Below, piece by piece: positions 44,055 through 55,374 of a stretch of DNA of 64,000 bases. The stretch's first letter is position 1; each line of letters begins with the position of its first letter. Under the pieces are notes generated by a model, which was not told the DNA's origin, did no database searches, and worked only from the letters and a program-made list of their open reading frames with translations. The DNA is from Enterococcus cecorum DSM 20682 = ATCC 43198. Lineage in GTDB: Bacteria; Bacillota; Bacilli; Lactobacillales; Enterococcaceae. A program made the translations under genes and the position numbers. The stretch is taken from contig NZ_ASWI01000004.1 of NCBI RefSeq assembly GCF_000407565.1, forward strand, positions 762,001 to 826,000, in the 5' to 3' direction.

Positions 44055-44641
44055 GAGTTGCTATTTTAGCTTCTGGTAATGGTAGCAATTTTGAAGCTTT
44101 AGCCCACCAATTTCAAGCAGGCTTACTACCTGGGGAGCTTATCTTTGTATTTAGTGATCATCATAACGCTTATGTTCTTGAACGTGCGCGACGATTGAAT
44201 GTTTGTGCTTTTAGTTTTGAGGTTAAAGAATTTGCAAATAAAGCTGCCTATGAAAAAGCGTTATTACAGTTATTGCAAGAACAAGAAATCGATTTGATTG
44301 TCTTGGCAGGCTATATGCGTATTATCGGTCAAACGCTACTTTCTCATTATAGTAACCGTATTTTAAATATTCATCCCTCCCTTTTACCTAGCTTTCCTGG
44401 TTTGCATGGGATTAAAGATGCATATGAATATGGTGTAAAAGTTACTGGAGTCACAGTCCATTTAGTAGATGATGGCGTCGATACCGGTCCGATAATCGCC
44501 CAAGAACCCGTGATGATTTTACCAGAAGATAGCTTGGAATCTCTGGAAGAAAAAATTCATCAAACAGAACATCGTCTGTATCCAAAAGTATTAAGAGACG
44601 TATTGCTTCAAAGTGATAAAAATAAATCAAAAGGGGAATAA
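44051..44641 (+). CDS. purN: GAR transformylase
   Basis: Transfers a formyl group from 10-formyltetrahydrofolate to [15 protein letters not shown] binds the substrate phosphate; [28 protein letters not shown] and [15 protein letters not shown] contain the catalytic Asn-His-Asp set. It is 196 residues. Start ATG overlaps the purM stop by 4 bp. Confidence 0.96.
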   Translation: MRVAILASGNGSNFEALAHQFQAGLLPGELIFVFSDHHNAYVLERARRLNVCAFSFEVKEFANKAAYEKALLQLLQEQEIDLIVLAGYMRIIGQTLLSHYSNRILNIHPSLLPSFPGLHGIKDAYEYGVKVTGVTVHLVDDGVDTGPIIAQEPVMILPEDSLESLEEKIHQTEHRLYPKVLRDVLLQSDKNKSKGE

Positions 44642-44648
44642 ATAACTC

Positions 44649-46190
44649 ATGAAAAGACGTGCATTGTTAAGTGTATCTGATAAAACTGGCTTAGTAGATT
44701 TTGCGAAAGTGTTGGTTGATGCTGGTATCGAAATCATCTCAACTGGTGGTACCAAAAAAGCTTTAGATGAACATGGCGTGCCAACAATTGGGATTGAAGA
44801 AGTGACTGGTTTTCCTGAAATGATGGATGGCCGAGTGAAGACTTTACATCCAAAAATTCATGGCGGATTACTTGGTCGTCGTGATTTAGCCACTCATATG
44901 GATGCGATGAAAGCTCATGATATTACACCAATTGATTTTGTTGTTGTGAATTTATATCCATTTAAAGAAACTATTTTAAAACCTGATGTGAATGAAGCAG
45001 ATGCGATTGAAAATATTGATATCGGTGGACCAAGTATGTTACGTTCAGCAGCGAAAAACTTTGCAAGTGTAACAGTTATTGTAGACCCTAGTGATTATGA
45101 AAAAGTAGCTGCAGAACTTAAAGCAGAAGGTCAAACAAGTCTTGAAACACGTAAAGCTCTAGCAGCGAAAACTTTCCGCCATACAGCTAGCTACGATGCC
45201 TTAATTGCTCAGTATTTCAGTGAAATTGTAGGCGTGACGACACCTGAAAAATTAACACTTACTTATGATTTACGTCAAACTTTACGATATGGTGAAAATA
45301 GTCATCAACAGGCTTCGTTCTACCGTTGCGCTTTACCAAAGGCGTATTCGATGGCTAGCGCAAAACAATTGAATGGGAAAGAATTGTCTTATAACAATAT
45401 TAAGGATGCGGATGCGGCTATTCGTATTATTCGTGAATTTGATGAACCAACTGCTGTGGCTTTAAAACATATGAATCCATGTGGTATTGGTACAGGTTCA
45501 ACGATTAAGGAAGCTTTTGATCGTTGTTTTGATGCCGATCCAGTTTCTATCTTTGGAGGCATTATTGTATTAAATCGTCCAGTTGATTTAAAAACTGCTG
45601 AAGTGATGCGTCCAATCTTCCTTGAATTAATCATTGCGCCAAGTTTTGATGACGATGCTTTAGCGATACTTTCTCAAAAGAAAAACCTACGTCTATTAAC
45701 ATTGGACTTTTCAGAAAAGAATACCGAAGAAAATGAATTTGTTTCTGTTCTTGGTGGTTTATTAGTTCAAAACCAAGATGTCATCGAAGAAAATCCTGAA
45801 AATTGGCAAGTGGTTACAAAACGTCAACCAACCAAAGACGAATTAGAAGCGTTAACCTTTGCTTGGAAGGCTGTTAAACATGTGAAGTCTAATGCGATTT
45901 TACTTGCAAAAGACAATCAAACAGTCGGTGTCGGTGCAGGTCAAATGAATCGTGTGGGCTCAGTGAAAATTGCTGTGGAACAAGCGAAGGCAGCCGGTAA
46001 GCTTGAAGGTGCCGTGATGAGTTCTGATGCATTCTTCCCAATGAGTGACTCAGTTGAATTTGCTGCACAAAATGGCATTAAAGCAATCGTGCAACCTGGC
46101 GGAAGTATTAAAGACCAAGATTCAATTGATATGGCGGATAAATATGGTATTGCTATGGTATTTACCAATGTTCGTCACTTTAGACATTAA
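44649..46190 (+). CDS. purH: Bifunctional AICAR transformylase/IMP cyclohydrolase
   Basis: Last two steps to IMP. The cyclohydrolase domain ([38 protein letters not shown]) is residues 1-200, and the transformylase domain ([48 protein letters not shown]) follows. It is 513 residues, normal. It starts 7 bp after purN. Confidence 0.97.
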   Translation: MKRRALLSVSDKTGLVDFAKVLVDAGIEIISTGGTKKALDEHGVPTIGIEEVTGFPEMMDGRVKTLHPKIHGGLLGRRDLATHMDAMKAHDITPIDFVVVNLYPFKETILKPDVNEADAIENIDIGGPSMLRSAAKNFASVTVIVDPSDYEKVAAELKAEGQTSLETRKALAAKTFRHTASYDALIAQYFSEIVGVTTPEKLTLTYDLRQTLRYGENSHQQASFYRCALPKAYSMASAKQLNGKELSYNNIKDADAAIRIIREFDEPTAVALKHMNPCGIGTGSTIKEAFDRCFDADPVSIFGGIIVLNRPVDLKTAEVMRPIFLELIIAPSFDDDALAILSQKKNLRLLTLDFSEKNTEENEFVSVLGGLLVQNQDVIEENPENWQVVTKRQPTKDELEALTFAWKAVKHVKSNAILLAKDNQTVGVGAGQMNRVGSVKIAVEQAKAAGKLEGAVMSSDAFFPMSDSVEFAAQNGIKAIVQPGGSIKDQDSIDMADKYGIAMVFTNVRHFRH

Positions 46191-46205
46191 GAAAGGACTT
46201 TAGCG

Positions 46206-47462
46206 ATGAAATTATTAGTCATTGGTAGCGGAGGTCGCGAACATGCGATTTGTCGTAAATTATTAGAAGATCCTCAAGTGGATGCTGTTTTTTGCGCAAA
46301 AGGAAATCCTGGTATGCAAAAAGATGGGGTTCAACTTGTTGATATTGCTGAAGATGATCATCCGGCTTTGATTCAGTTCGTCAAAGAAAATCAGATTGAC
46401 TGGACTTTTGTTGGACCTGAAATTCCTTTATTAAATGGGATTGTCGATGATTTTCAAGCAGCTGGTCTAAAGATTTTCGGTCCTAATCAACAAGCGGCGA
46501 TGATTGAGGGTTCAAAAGATTTCGCGAAACAATTAATGCGTGATTATCACATTCCAACTGCTAAATATCAAACATTTTCTGATTTTGAAGCTGCTAAATC
46601 CTATGTTCTAGAAAATGGAGCGCCGATTGTGATAAAAGCAGATGGTCTGGCAGCTGGTAAAGGTGTGGTCGTCGCGATGACTGAACAAGAAGCACTTGAA
46701 GCATTAGAAGATATGTTGTTAGATCACAAATTTGGTGCCAGTTCTGCTAAAGTGGTCGTTGAAGAGTTTTTATCCGGTGAAGAATTTTCGTTACTTTCTT
46801 TTGTAAAGGGAAATGAAGTCTATCCAATGGTCATTGCTCAAGATCATAAACGGATTTTTGATGGGGATAAAGGTCCAAACACGGGTGGAATGGGCGCGTA
46901 TTCACCTGTTCCTCAGATTCCTGAATCCATGGTCCAAACAGCGATTAAAGAAATTGTACAAAAGGCAGCAGATGGCATGGTTGACCGCAAGACGCCATTT
47001 ACTGGTATCTTGTATGCTGGGTTGATTGCTACTAACGAAGGTCCGAAAGTCATCGAATTTAATGCTCGATTTGGTGATCCTGAGACTCAAGTTGTTTTAC
47101 CGCGATTAAAAACAAGTTTAGCACAAATTATTGATGATTTATTAAACAATCGCCAACCAGATATAACTTGGTATGATTTTGCAACACTTGGCGTAGTAGT
47201 TGCGGCTCCAGGGTATCCAGCTGATTATGAAAAAAATATTGCATTACCTGAAATGCAAAATACTGAGGAGCAAACAGTGTATTATGCAGGGGTTACAGCC
47301 AAGAAAGAGCAATTGGTTTCAAGTGGCGGTCGCGTATTTTTAGTTACTTCTCAGGGAACAAATTTAGCTGATGCCCAACAAAAAGCGTATGCGTATTTAA
47401 GTCAGTATGATTTGTCACAATTCTTTTACCGCAAAGATATAGGATTTAAAGCTTTAAAATAA
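46206..47462 (+). CDS. purD: GAR synthetase
   Basis: ATP-grasp ligase joining glycine to phosphoribosylamine. MKLLVIGSGGREHAICRKL, IVIKADGLAAGKGVVVA (ATP loop), the GGMGAYSPVP segment and IEFNARFGDPETQVVLPRL (metal site) are clear. It is 418 residues. AAGGAC lies before ATG 46206. Last gene of the purC operon, followed by a terminator at 47469. Confidence 0.97.
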   Translation: MKLLVIGSGGREHAICRKLLEDPQVDAVFCAKGNPGMQKDGVQLVDIAEDDHPALIQFVKENQIDWTFVGPEIPLLNGIVDDFQAAGLKIFGPNQQAAMIEGSKDFAKQLMRDYHIPTAKYQTFSDFEAAKSYVLENGAPIVIKADGLAAGKGVVVAMTEQEALEALEDMLLDHKFGASSAKVVVEEFLSGEEFSLLSFVKGNEVYPMVIAQDHKRIFDGDKGPNTGGMGAYSPVPQIPESMVQTAIKEIVQKAADGMVDRKTPFTGILYAGLIATNEGPKVIEFNARFGDPETQVVLPRLKTSLAQIIDDLLNNRQPDITWYDFATLGVVVAAPGYPADYEKNIALPEMQNTEEQTVYYAGVTAKKEQLVSSGGRVFLVTSQGTNLADAQQKAYAYLSQYDLSQFFYRKDIGFKALK

Positions 47463-47468
47463 ATGTTT

Positions 47469-47493
47469 AAGGTGGCCACTGTGCTGCCTTTTT
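47469..47493 (+). terminator. Terminator of the purC-D operon
   Basis: AAGGTGGC pairs with GCTGCCTT with two G-U pairs and a 6-base loop, followed by five T. Confidence 0.7.
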
Positions 47494-47516
47494 CATTTGT
47501 GAATTTTTACCAGTTA

Positions 47517-47556
47517 AAATAAAGCGCTTTACATATTTGTTAACTTGCTTTACAAT
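47517..47556 (+). promoter_or_regulatory. cre-like site overlapping the aldo/keto reductase promoter
   Basis: ATAAAGCGCTTTACAT (about 47519-47534) resembles a CcpA cre site of the AAAGCGCTTT type. The -35 TTTACA (47528-47533) lies inside it; a 17-bp spacer and TACAAT (47551-47556) follow. The position predicts glucose repression of the gene. Confidence 0.6.
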
Positions 47557-47574
47557 TTTGATTTGGAGGTGTCT

Positions 47575-48492
47575 ATGATGAAAAAAATGAAATTTGGAAC
47601 CACAAATGAAGAAGTATCTGCAGTTGTTTTGGGCTGTATGCGATTAAATGGCGCAAAGGATCCCGTTAAAGTGCTCGAAACTGCCTATGAAAATGGGATT
47701 ACATTTATCGATCACGCAGATATTTACGGTAAAGGTGAATGCGAAACGATTTTTGCTGAATCTTTAGCAAAAACTTCAATTAATCGAGAAAATTTATTTA
47801 TTCAATCAAAATGCGGCATTGTGCCAGGAGTTATGTTCGACCTTTCTAAAAAACATATCATTGAAGCTGTTGAAGGAAGTTTGCAACGCTTAAAGACAGA
47901 TCATTTGGATTCATTATTATTACATCGTCCAGATACTTGGATGGATCCGTTTGAAGTGAATGAAGCTTTCGAACAATTACATAAAGAAGGTAAAGTACGT
48001 TACTTTGGTGTAAGTAATCAAAATCCTAATCACATCGAATTTTTGAAAAAAGCGGTCAAACAACCACTTGTAGCGAACCAATTACAATTTGGTTTAAAAC
48101 ACACTGAGATGATTGATCAAGAATTGCAAGTTAATATGACATCAAAAGGTAGTTATGATCATGATGGTGGGATTTTACTTTATTCTCGTTTACATGAGAT
48201 GACCATTCAGGCTTGGTCACCTTACCAATACGGATTCTTTGAAGGGGTCTTTATCGGTAATGAAAAATTCCCAGAGTTAAATCAAGCAATGGATGAAATG
48301 GCGGAAAAATACGGCATTACGCCAACTGGTTTAGCGAGTGCTTGGATTTTAAGCCATCCGGCGAATATGCAAGTCATCGCTGGTACTATGACACCCTCTC
48401 GTTTAGAAGAAATTGCCAAAGCGAGTGAAGTACAATTATCTAAAGAAGATTGGTATAAATTATATATGGCAGCTGGAAATATACTACCATAG
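47575..48492 (+). CDS. Aldo/keto reductase, YdhF-like
   Basis: NAD(P)H-dependent oxidoreductase of 305 residues, substrate unknown. FIDHADIYGKGECE holds the catalytic Asp and Tyr, FIQSKCGI the Lys, and DSLLLHRPD the His; the C-terminal QVIAGTMTPSRLEEI binds the cofactor. TTGGAGGTG precedes ATG 47575 (47578 is also possible). It is inserted between the purine operon and guaC, but its cre site, not a PurR box, marks it as unrelated to purine control. Confidence 0.9.
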   Translation: MMKKMKFGTTNEEVSAVVLGCMRLNGAKDPVKVLETAYENGITFIDHADIYGKGECETIFAESLAKTSINRENLFIQSKCGIVPGVMFDLSKKHIIEAVEGSLQRLKTDHLDSLLLHRPDTWMDPFEVNEAFEQLHKEGKVRYFGVSNQNPNHIEFLKKAVKQPLVANQLQFGLKHTEMIDQELQVNMTSKGSYDHDGGILLYSRLHEMTIQAWSPYQYGFFEGVFIGNEKFPELNQAMDEMAEKYGITPTGLASAWILSHPANMQVIAGTMTPSRLEEIAKASEVQLSKEDWYKLYMAAGNILP

Positions 48493-48503
48493 AATATATA
48501 GAG

Positions 48504-48542
48504 ATAGCCGAATGTTTAAAAACCGAACATTCGGCTATTTTT
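48504..48542 (+). terminator. Terminator of the reductase gene containing a PurR box
   Basis: A perfect 13-bp stem, ATAGCCGAATGTT with AACATTCGGCTAT, and a 9-base loop, then T5. The downstream half includes AAAACCGAACATT (48519-48531), which fits the PurR box at all 13 positions, with the core 42 bp before a -35-like TTGCAA of guaC. Confidence 0.8.
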
Positions 48543-48565
48543 GTCTAAAAAAACAATAAAAATGA

Positions 48566-48595
48566 TTGCAATATCTTAGTATTTATGGGTAAACT
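48566..48595 (+). promoter_or_regulatory. guaC promoter
   Basis: TTGCAA (48566-48571), 18 bp, TAAACT (48590-48595). The PurR-box core at 48524-48528 lies 42 bp upstream of the -35. The -10 matches consensus only moderately. Confidence 0.5.
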
Positions 48596-48652
48596 AGCTA
48601 TTGGTGTGTGAATCATACCGAATATTTTCATTATCTGAGAGGATGAAATACT

Positions 48653-49639
48653 ATGTTTGAAATGAAAGTTTTTGATTATGAGGATATCCAATTAATACCT
48701 AATAAGTGTATTGTCAATAGTCGTTCAGAATGTGATACGAGCGTGACTCTAGGCAAACATACTTTTAGAATGCCAGTCGTTCCAGCGAATATGCAGACTA
48801 TTATTGATGATAATATTGCAGAGTTTTTAGCAGAAAATGGCTATTTCTATATTATGCATCGCTTTGATGAAGAAGCACGCATTCCATTTATTAAAAAAAT
48901 GCAAGCAAAAGGTCTGATTACTTCTATTTCTGTAGGGGTTAAACCAGGCGAGTATACTTTTATTGAAACCTTGGCAAAAGAAAAGCTTATTCCTGACTAT
49001 ATTACGATTGATATTGCTCATGGTCACTCAAACTCGGTCATTAACATGATTCAACATATCAAAAAACATTTGCCAGATTCTTTTGTTATTGCCGGCAATG
49101 TTGGTACGCCTGAAGCTGTTCGTGAGTTAGAAAATGCTGGCGCGGATGCAACAAAAGTAGGAATCGGACCAGGTAAAGTTTGTATCACGAAAATTAAAAC
49201 CGGATTTGGTACTGGTGGTTGGCAATTAGCAGCTCTACGTTGGTGTGCTAAGGCGGCTCGTAAACCAATTATTGCCGATGGGGGAATCCGTACCCATGGC
49301 GATATTGCTAAATCTGTTCGTTTTGGTGCTGCAATGGTGATGATTGGTTCATTATTTGCTGGTCATGAAGAATCTCCAGGTGAAACGAAAGTAGAAAATG
49401 GTATTGTTTATAAAGAATACTTTGGTTCAGCTTCTGAATTCCAAAAGGGCGAACGTAAAAATGTTGAAGGAAAGAAAATTTGGATTCAACATAAAGGTTC
49501 ATTAAAAGACACATTAATTGAAATGCAACAAGACTTACAATCATCTATTTCTTATGCAGGCGGAAAAGATTTAGAAGCGATTCGCAAAGTGGATTACGTC
49601 ATTGTTAAAAACTCAATCTTTAATGGTGACACAATATAA
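48653..49639 (+). CDS. guaC: GMP reductase
   Basis: Deaminates and reduces GMP to IMP with NADPH, linking guanine salvage to adenine nucleotides. The catalytic loop [17 protein letters not shown] has the nucleophile Cys, and [20 protein letters not shown] then [13 protein letters not shown] follow, the pattern of GuaC rather than IMP dehydrogenase (no CBS domains, 328 residues). GAGAGGA at 48637-48643 precedes ATG 48653. It has its own promoter with a PurR box in the preceding terminator. Confidence 0.96.
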   Translation: MFEMKVFDYEDIQLIPNKCIVNSRSECDTSVTLGKHTFRMPVVPANMQTIIDDNIAEFLAENGYFYIMHRFDEEARIPFIKKMQAKGLITSISVGVKPGEYTFIETLAKEKLIPDYITIDIAHGHSNSVINMIQHIKKHLPDSFVIAGNVGTPEAVRELENAGADATKVGIGPGKVCITKIKTGFGTGGWQLAALRWCAKAARKPIIADGGIRTHGDIAKSVRFGAAMVMIGSLFAGHEESPGETKVENGIVYKEYFGSASEFQKGERKNVEGKKIWIQHKGSLKDTLIEMQQDLQSSISYAGGKDLEAIRKVDYVIVKNSIFNGDTI

Positions 49640-49646
49640 AATGGAA

Positions 49647-49690
49647 AATACAACAGTTCTATTTATTTAATAGTTCTGTTGTATTTTTTT
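49647..49690 (+). terminator. Terminator of guaC
   Basis: AATACAACAG (49647-49656) pairs with CTGTTGTATT (49676-49685), with further pairing inside, followed by T7. Confidence 0.85.
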
Positions 49691-49896
49691 GTATCTATTT
49701 AAAATTCTGTTATATTACAATTTGTGAAAGCTTATTGAAATATCGTGAATTTGTAACAAGCAATACTTGGATTCTTAAAGATGAATTAATTTTTGATGAA
49801 TTAAAAGGATTTAATTTCTATCATTGTGTATTGCTGAACAGTTAGACTATCTGTACTAATCATTAATTTTGAAAGCTTTTTTATATCATCTGTTTT
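49691..49896. other. Gene-free leader region between guaC and pdhA
   Basis: About 200 bp of very A+T-rich sequence after the guaC terminator. I see no plausible gene and no clear RNA motif. Together with the following 190 bp it makes an unusually long spacer (450 bp) before pdhA. Confidence 0.4.
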
Positions 49897-49910
49897 CGTA
49901 AACGTTTGCA
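49897..49910 (+). promoter_or_regulatory. cre-like site 1 upstream of pdhA
   Basis: CGTAAACGTTTGCA matches the CcpA consensus TGWAANCGNTNWCA at 12 of 14 positions. It is about 180 bp before pdhA. Confidence 0.45.
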
Positions 49911-50014
49911 AATAGTGATTAATTTCACTAAAAAGATTGATAGGTCTAGACATTTTTTAAAATATTTTAGTGCAAATTACTTGTATTTCTTTTTGAAAAA
50001 TGATAGCTTATACA

Positions 50015-50028
50015 TGTAAACGATTGTA
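50015..50028 (+). promoter_or_regulatory. cre-like site 2 upstream of pdhA
   Basis: TGTAAACGATTGTA matches TGWAANCGNTNWCA at 12 of 14 positions, 60 bp before pdhA. A TACAAT at about 50054 could be a -10, but I find no good -35. Confidence 0.45.
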
Positions 50029-50089
50029 TAAGTAATACAGAAAGTTTAGCTGTTACAATTAAAAAGTAATAAAAGGGAAGTGTGATTAG

Positions 50090-51196
<1,107 letters not shown>

Positions 51197-51198
51197 TT

Positions 51199-52176
51199 AT
51201 GGCACAAAAAACAATGATTCAAGCGATTACTGACGCCTTAGCCCTAGAATTGGCAAATGATGAAAATGTATTAGTTTTTGGTGAAGACGTAGGTAAAAAC
51301 GGAGGAGTATTCCGTGCTACTGAAGGCTTACAAGAAAAATTTGGTGAAGATCGCGTATTTGATACACCATTAGCAGAATCAGGAATTGCTGGTATGGCTT
51401 TTGGTTTAGCTTTAGAAGGATATCGTCCAGTACCTGAATTACAATTCTTTGGTTTCGTATTCGAAGCAATGGATGAAGTTGTTGCGCAAATCGCTCGTAC
51501 TCGTTATCGTATGGGTGGCACTCGTAATATGCCAGTGACTATCCGTTCTCCATTTGGTGGTGGGGTTCACACGCCAGAATTACACTCAGATAACTTAGAA
51601 GGTTTAATCGCGCAATCTCCTGGTATTCGTGTTGTTATTCCTTCAAATCCATATGATGCAAAAGGGTTATTAATTGCTTCAATTCGTAGCAATGACCCCG
51701 TGGTATTCTTGGAACATATGAAACTATATCGTTCATTCCGTGAAGAAGTGCCAGATGAAGCTTATGAAGTACCTCTAGATAAAGCAGCAGTGACACGTGA
51801 AGGTAAAGATGTTTCTATTATTACTTACGGTGCAATGGTTCGTGAAGCAATCAAAGCTGCTGATAACTTAGCAAAAGAAGGTATTGATGCTGAAATTATT
51901 GACTTACGTACAGTTGCTCCTTTAGATATCGAAACAATTATTGCTTCTGTTGAAAAAACAGGTCGCGTAGTTATCGTTCAAGAAGCACAACGTCAAGCCG
52001 GTGTTGGTGCTATGGTTGCTTCAGAAATTGCGGAACGTGCAATTCTTTCATTAGAAGCTCCTATTGGTCGTGTAAGTGCACCAGATACAGTCTTCCCATT
52101 CGGTCAAGCTGAAAATATCTGGTTACCAAACGCAAAAGATATTGAAGAAAAAGTCAAAGAAATCGTTAATTTCTAA
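51199..52176 (+). CDS. pdhB: Pyruvate dehydrogenase E1 component, beta subunit
   Basis: Second half of the E1 heterotetramer. [41 protein letters not shown] and [17 protein letters not shown] are conserved active-site segments. It is 325 residues. AAGGAG before ATG 51199 lies in the end of pdhA. Confidence 0.97.
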   Translation: MAQKTMIQAITDALALELANDENVLVFGEDVGKNGGVFRATEGLQEKFGEDRVFDTPLAESGIAGMAFGLALEGYRPVPELQFFGFVFEAMDEVVAQIARTRYRMGGTRNMPVTIRSPFGGGVHTPELHSDNLEGLIAQSPGIRVVIPSNPYDAKGLLIASIRSNDPVVFLEHMKLYRSFREEVPDEAYEVPLDKAAVTREGKDVSIITYGAMVREAIKAADNLAKEGIDAEIIDLRTVAPLDIETIIASVEKTGRVVIVQEAQRQAGVGAMVASEIAERAILSLEAPIGRVSAPDTVFPFGQAENIWLPNAKDIEEKVKEIVNF

Positions 52177-52188
52177 TTGATCTCAGAC

Positions 52189-52219
52189 GGTAAGTATAAA
52201 GCTGGTCTTTATACTTACC
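52189..52219 (+). other. Perfect hairpin between pdhB and pdhC
   Basis: GGTAAGTATAAAG (52189-52201) and CTTTATACTTACC (52207-52219) form a 13-bp perfect stem with loop CTGGT. It is not followed by a T run, so it is not a standard terminator. It lies in the only sizeable gap of the operon and may stabilise, process or tune the downstream mRNA. Confidence 0.75.
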
Positions 52220-52244
52220 CTTATTAAAGAAAGGAAGAATTTTA

Positions 52245-53852
52245 ATGGCATTTCAATTTAAATTACCAGATATTGGTGAAGGGATTGCTGAAGGCGAAAT
52301 CGTAAAATGGTTCGTTAAAGTTGGCGATACAATCAATGAAGATGATACTTTATTAGAAGTACAAAATGATAAATCAGTAGAAGAAATTCCATCTCCAGTT
52401 ACAGGTGTGGTTAAAAATATTTTAGTTTCAGAAGGTACTGTTGCTAGCGTAGGTGACGTATTAGTTGAAATTGATGCACCAGGTCATGAAGATAATGATG
52501 CACCAGCACCAGCTAGCGCACCAGCTCAAGAAGCTGCTCCTGCTGCAGCAGGCGGATATTTCCAATTCAAATTACCAGATATCGGTGAAGGAATTGCTGA
52601 AGGCGAAATCGTAAAATGGTTCGTTAAAGTTGGCGATACTATCAATGAAGACGATACTTTATTAGAAGTACAAAATGATAAATCAGTAGAAGAAATCCCA
52701 TCTCCTGTAACAGGTGTAGTTAAAAATATTTTAGTTTCAGAAGGTACTGTTGCTACAGTTGGCGATGTCTTGGTTGAAATTGATGCACCAGGTCATAATG
52801 GTCCTGCCGCTGCACCAGCTAGTGCACCAGCTCAAGAAGCTGCTCCTGCTGCTAGTCCAAGCGCTGCAACGGTTGTAACAGCTTCAAATCCTAATAAACG
52901 CGTTTTAGCAATGCCATCTGTGCGTCAATATGCACGTGAAAAAGATGTTGATATTACCTTGGTAACACCAACAGGTAAAGGTGGCCGTGTGGTGAAAGAA
53001 GATATCGATCAATTCTTAGCTGGTGGCGCACCAAGTCAAGCCGCTACACCAGTTGCTTCAACATCAGAAGTTGCTGCTCCTGCTAAAACAGCTGCTGCTC
53101 CTGCTAAAGCTCCAGAAGCTAAGAAACCATTCACTTCAAACTTAGGTGAATTAGAAACTCGTGAAAAAATGTCTGCTACACGTAAAGCTATTTCTAAAGC
53201 GATGGTTAATAGTAAACATACTGCACCTCATGTTACATTACATGATGAAGTGGAAGTATCTAAACTTTGGGATCAACGTAAGAAATTCAAAGAAGTGGCT
53301 GCAGCAAATGGTACTAAATTAACATTCTTGCCATATATTGTTAAGGCTTTGACAACTACAGTGAAGAAATACCCAATCTTGAATGCTTCTATTGATGATG
53401 CAACACAAGAAATCGTGTATAAACACTACTACAACATCGGTATTGCAACTGATACTGATCACGGATTATATGTACCTAACGTAAAAGATGCAGATCGTAA
53501 AGGTTTATTTGCAATTGCAGATGAAATCAACGCTAAAGCAAAATTAGCTCATGAAGGAAAATTATCTGCAGAAGATATGCGTAATGGTTCTATCACAATT
53601 AGTAACATCGGTTCAGTTGGTGGTGGTTGGTTCACACCAGTTATCAACTATCCAGAAGTTGCTATCTTAGGTGTAGGTACAATTTCTCAACAACCTATCG
53701 TAAATGCAGAAGGTGAATTAGCTATTGGTCGCGTGATGAAACTATCATTAAGTTTTGACCACCGTATTGTTGACGGCGCTACTGCACAACAAGCGATGAA
53801 TAATATCAAACGCTTATTAGCTGATCCAGAATTATTATTAATGGAAGGATGA
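52245..53852 (+). CDS. pdhC: Pyruvate dehydrogenase E2, dihydrolipoamide acetyltransferase
   Basis: Core of the complex, moving acetyl from E1 to CoA. It has two lipoyl domains (about residues 3-80 and 106-183, lipoyl Lys in QNDKSVEE), Ala/Pro-rich linkers, a peripheral-subunit-binding domain ([20 protein letters not shown], about 225-260) and the acyltransferase domain (from about 300) with the catalytic His in [13 protein letters not shown]. It is 535 residues. The two lipoyl domains are nearly identical. AAGGAAG precedes ATG 52245. Confidence 0.97.
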   Translation: MAFQFKLPDIGEGIAEGEIVKWFVKVGDTINEDDTLLEVQNDKSVEEIPSPVTGVVKNILVSEGTVASVGDVLVEIDAPGHEDNDAPAPASAPAQEAAPAAAGGYFQFKLPDIGEGIAEGEIVKWFVKVGDTINEDDTLLEVQNDKSVEEIPSPVTGVVKNILVSEGTVATVGDVLVEIDAPGHNGPAAAPASAPAQEAAPAASPSAATVVTASNPNKRVLAMPSVRQYAREKDVDITLVTPTGKGGRVVKEDIDQFLAGGAPSQAATPVASTSEVAAPAKTAAAPAKAPEAKKPFTSNLGELETREKMSATRKAISKAMVNSKHTAPHVTLHDEVEVSKLWDQRKKFKEVAAANGTKLTFLPYIVKALTTTVKKYPILNASIDDATQEIVYKHYYNIGIATDTDHGLYVPNVKDADRKGLFAIADEINAKAKLAHEGKLSAEDMRNGSITISNIGSVGGGWFTPVINYPEVAILGVGTISQQPIVNAEGELAIGRVMKLSLSFDHRIVDGATAQQAMNNIKRLLADPELLLMEG

Positions 53853-53859
53853 TTAATCG

Positions 53860-55266
53860 ATGGTAGTAGGAGATTTTGCTATTGAATTAGATACAGTCGT
53901 AATTGGAGCTGGCCCTGGTGGATATGTGGCTGCGATTCGTGCGGCTCAATTAGGTCAAAAAGTTGCTGTAATTGAACGTGAATACATTGGTGGTGTTTGT
54001 TTAAACGTTGGATGTATTCCTTCTAAAGCATTGATTGCAGCAGGACATCACTATCAAGAAGCTCTAGATTCACAAATGTTTGGTGTGAATACAGATGGAG
54101 TTACTTTAGATTTTGCTAAAACACAAGATTGGAAAGACAATGGCGTTGTTAAAAAATTGACAACAGGTGTGTCATTCTTATTAAAGAAAAATAAAGTTGA
54201 AGTCATTACGGGTTCTGCGTTCTTTGTAGACGATCATACCTTACGTGTAATCAATGGTGATTCAGCGCAAACTTATTCATTTAATAATGCCATTATTGCA
54301 ACTGGTTCTCGTCCAATTGAAATTAAAGGCTTCAAGTTTGGCGGCCGTATTTTAGATTCTACTGGCGGTCTTGCATTAAAAGAAGTGCCTAAGAAATTTG
54401 TTATTATCGGTGGTGGGGTAATCGGTGCTGAATTAGGTGGCGCTTATGCAAACCTTGGTGCTGAAGTAACAATTTTAGAAGGTTCTCCACAAATTTTACC
54501 TACATTTGAAAAAGATATGGTGAAATTAGTAGAAGATGACTTTAAGAAAAAAGGTATTACTGTTATTACTAAAGCTATGGCAAAAGAAGCTATTGATAAT
54601 GGTGATAGCGTAACTGTGAAATATGAAGTTGACGGTAAAGAACAATCTGTTGTGGCTGATTATGTCATGGTTACAGTTGGTCGTCGCCCTAACACTGATG
54701 ATATGGGATTAGAACAAGCTGGTGTTGAAATTGGTGAACGTGGTTTAATTCCAGTAGATGCGCAAGGACGTACAAATGTGAAGAACATCTACGCGATTGG
54801 TGATATCGTTCCTGGTGCTGCCTTGGCTCACAAAGCTAGCTATGAAGCTAAGATTGCTGCCGAAGCGATTTCAGGTAAGAAAGTTGCTGTTGACTATAAA
54901 GCTATGCCAGCTGTTGCCTTTACTGACCCTGAATTAGCTACAGTCGGAATGACAATTGCTGAAGCGAAAGAAGCTGGCTTAAATGCTAAATCATACAAAT
55001 TCCCATTATCAGGTAATGGACGTGCGATTTCTTTAGGTAAGACTGAAGGATTTGTTCGTTTAGTAACTACAGTGGAAGATAATGTGATTGTCGGTGCACA
55101 AGTTGCTGGGGTTGGCGCTTCTGATATGATTTCTGAATTATCATTAGCTGTTGAATCTGGTATGAATGCTGAAGATATCGCATTAACTATCCATCCACAT
55201 CCATCATTGGGTGAAATTGTAATGGATACTGCCGAATTAGCATTAGGCTTACCAATTCATATCTAA
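53860..55266 (+). CDS. pdhD: Dihydrolipoamide dehydrogenase (E3)
   Basis: FAD enzyme that reoxidises lipoamide with [23 protein letters not shown] binds [19 protein letters not shown] holds the redox disulphide, [15 protein letters not shown] binds NAD, and [17 protein letters not shown] holds the catalytic His-Glu. It is 468 residues. It follows pdhC by 7 bp and ends the operon at the terminator at 55289. Confidence 0.97.
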   Translation: MVVGDFAIELDTVVIGAGPGGYVAAIRAAQLGQKVAVIEREYIGGVCLNVGCIPSKALIAAGHHYQEALDSQMFGVNTDGVTLDFAKTQDWKDNGVVKKLTTGVSFLLKKNKVEVITGSAFFVDDHTLRVINGDSAQTYSFNNAIIATGSRPIEIKGFKFGGRILDSTGGLALKEVPKKFVIIGGGVIGAELGGAYANLGAEVTILEGSPQILPTFEKDMVKLVEDDFKKKGITVITKAMAKEAIDNGDSVTVKYEVDGKEQSVVADYVMVTVGRRPNTDDMGLEQAGVEIGERGLIPVDAQGRTNVKNIYAIGDIVPGAALAHKASYEAKIAAEAISGKKVAVDYKAMPAVAFTDPELATVGMTIAEAKEAGLNAKSYKFPLSGNGRAISLGKTEGFVRLVTTVEDNVIVGAQVAGVGASDMISELSLAVESGMNAEDIALTIHPHPSLGEIVMDTAELALGLPIHI

Positions 55267-55288
55267 AATCATTAAAGATAAATTTAAA

Positions 55289-55322
55289 GAGACTCAATCA
55301 CAAGTGGTTGGGGCTCTTTTTT
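55289..55322 (+). terminator. Terminator of pdhABCD
   Basis: GAGACTCAATCAC pairs with GTGGTTGGGGCTC with one mismatch and two G-U pairs, followed by six T. Confidence 0.8.
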
Positions 55323-55374
55323 GTTTTCATCGATTTTTATTTTTGCTATAATTGAGTTGAAAGGTGGGAGGATT

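Noticed and set aside
48619-48623. Second CGAAT core just before guaC as a PurR box
   Set aside because: It is only 30 bp from the start codon with no promoter at the right distance; the box in the terminator fits better.
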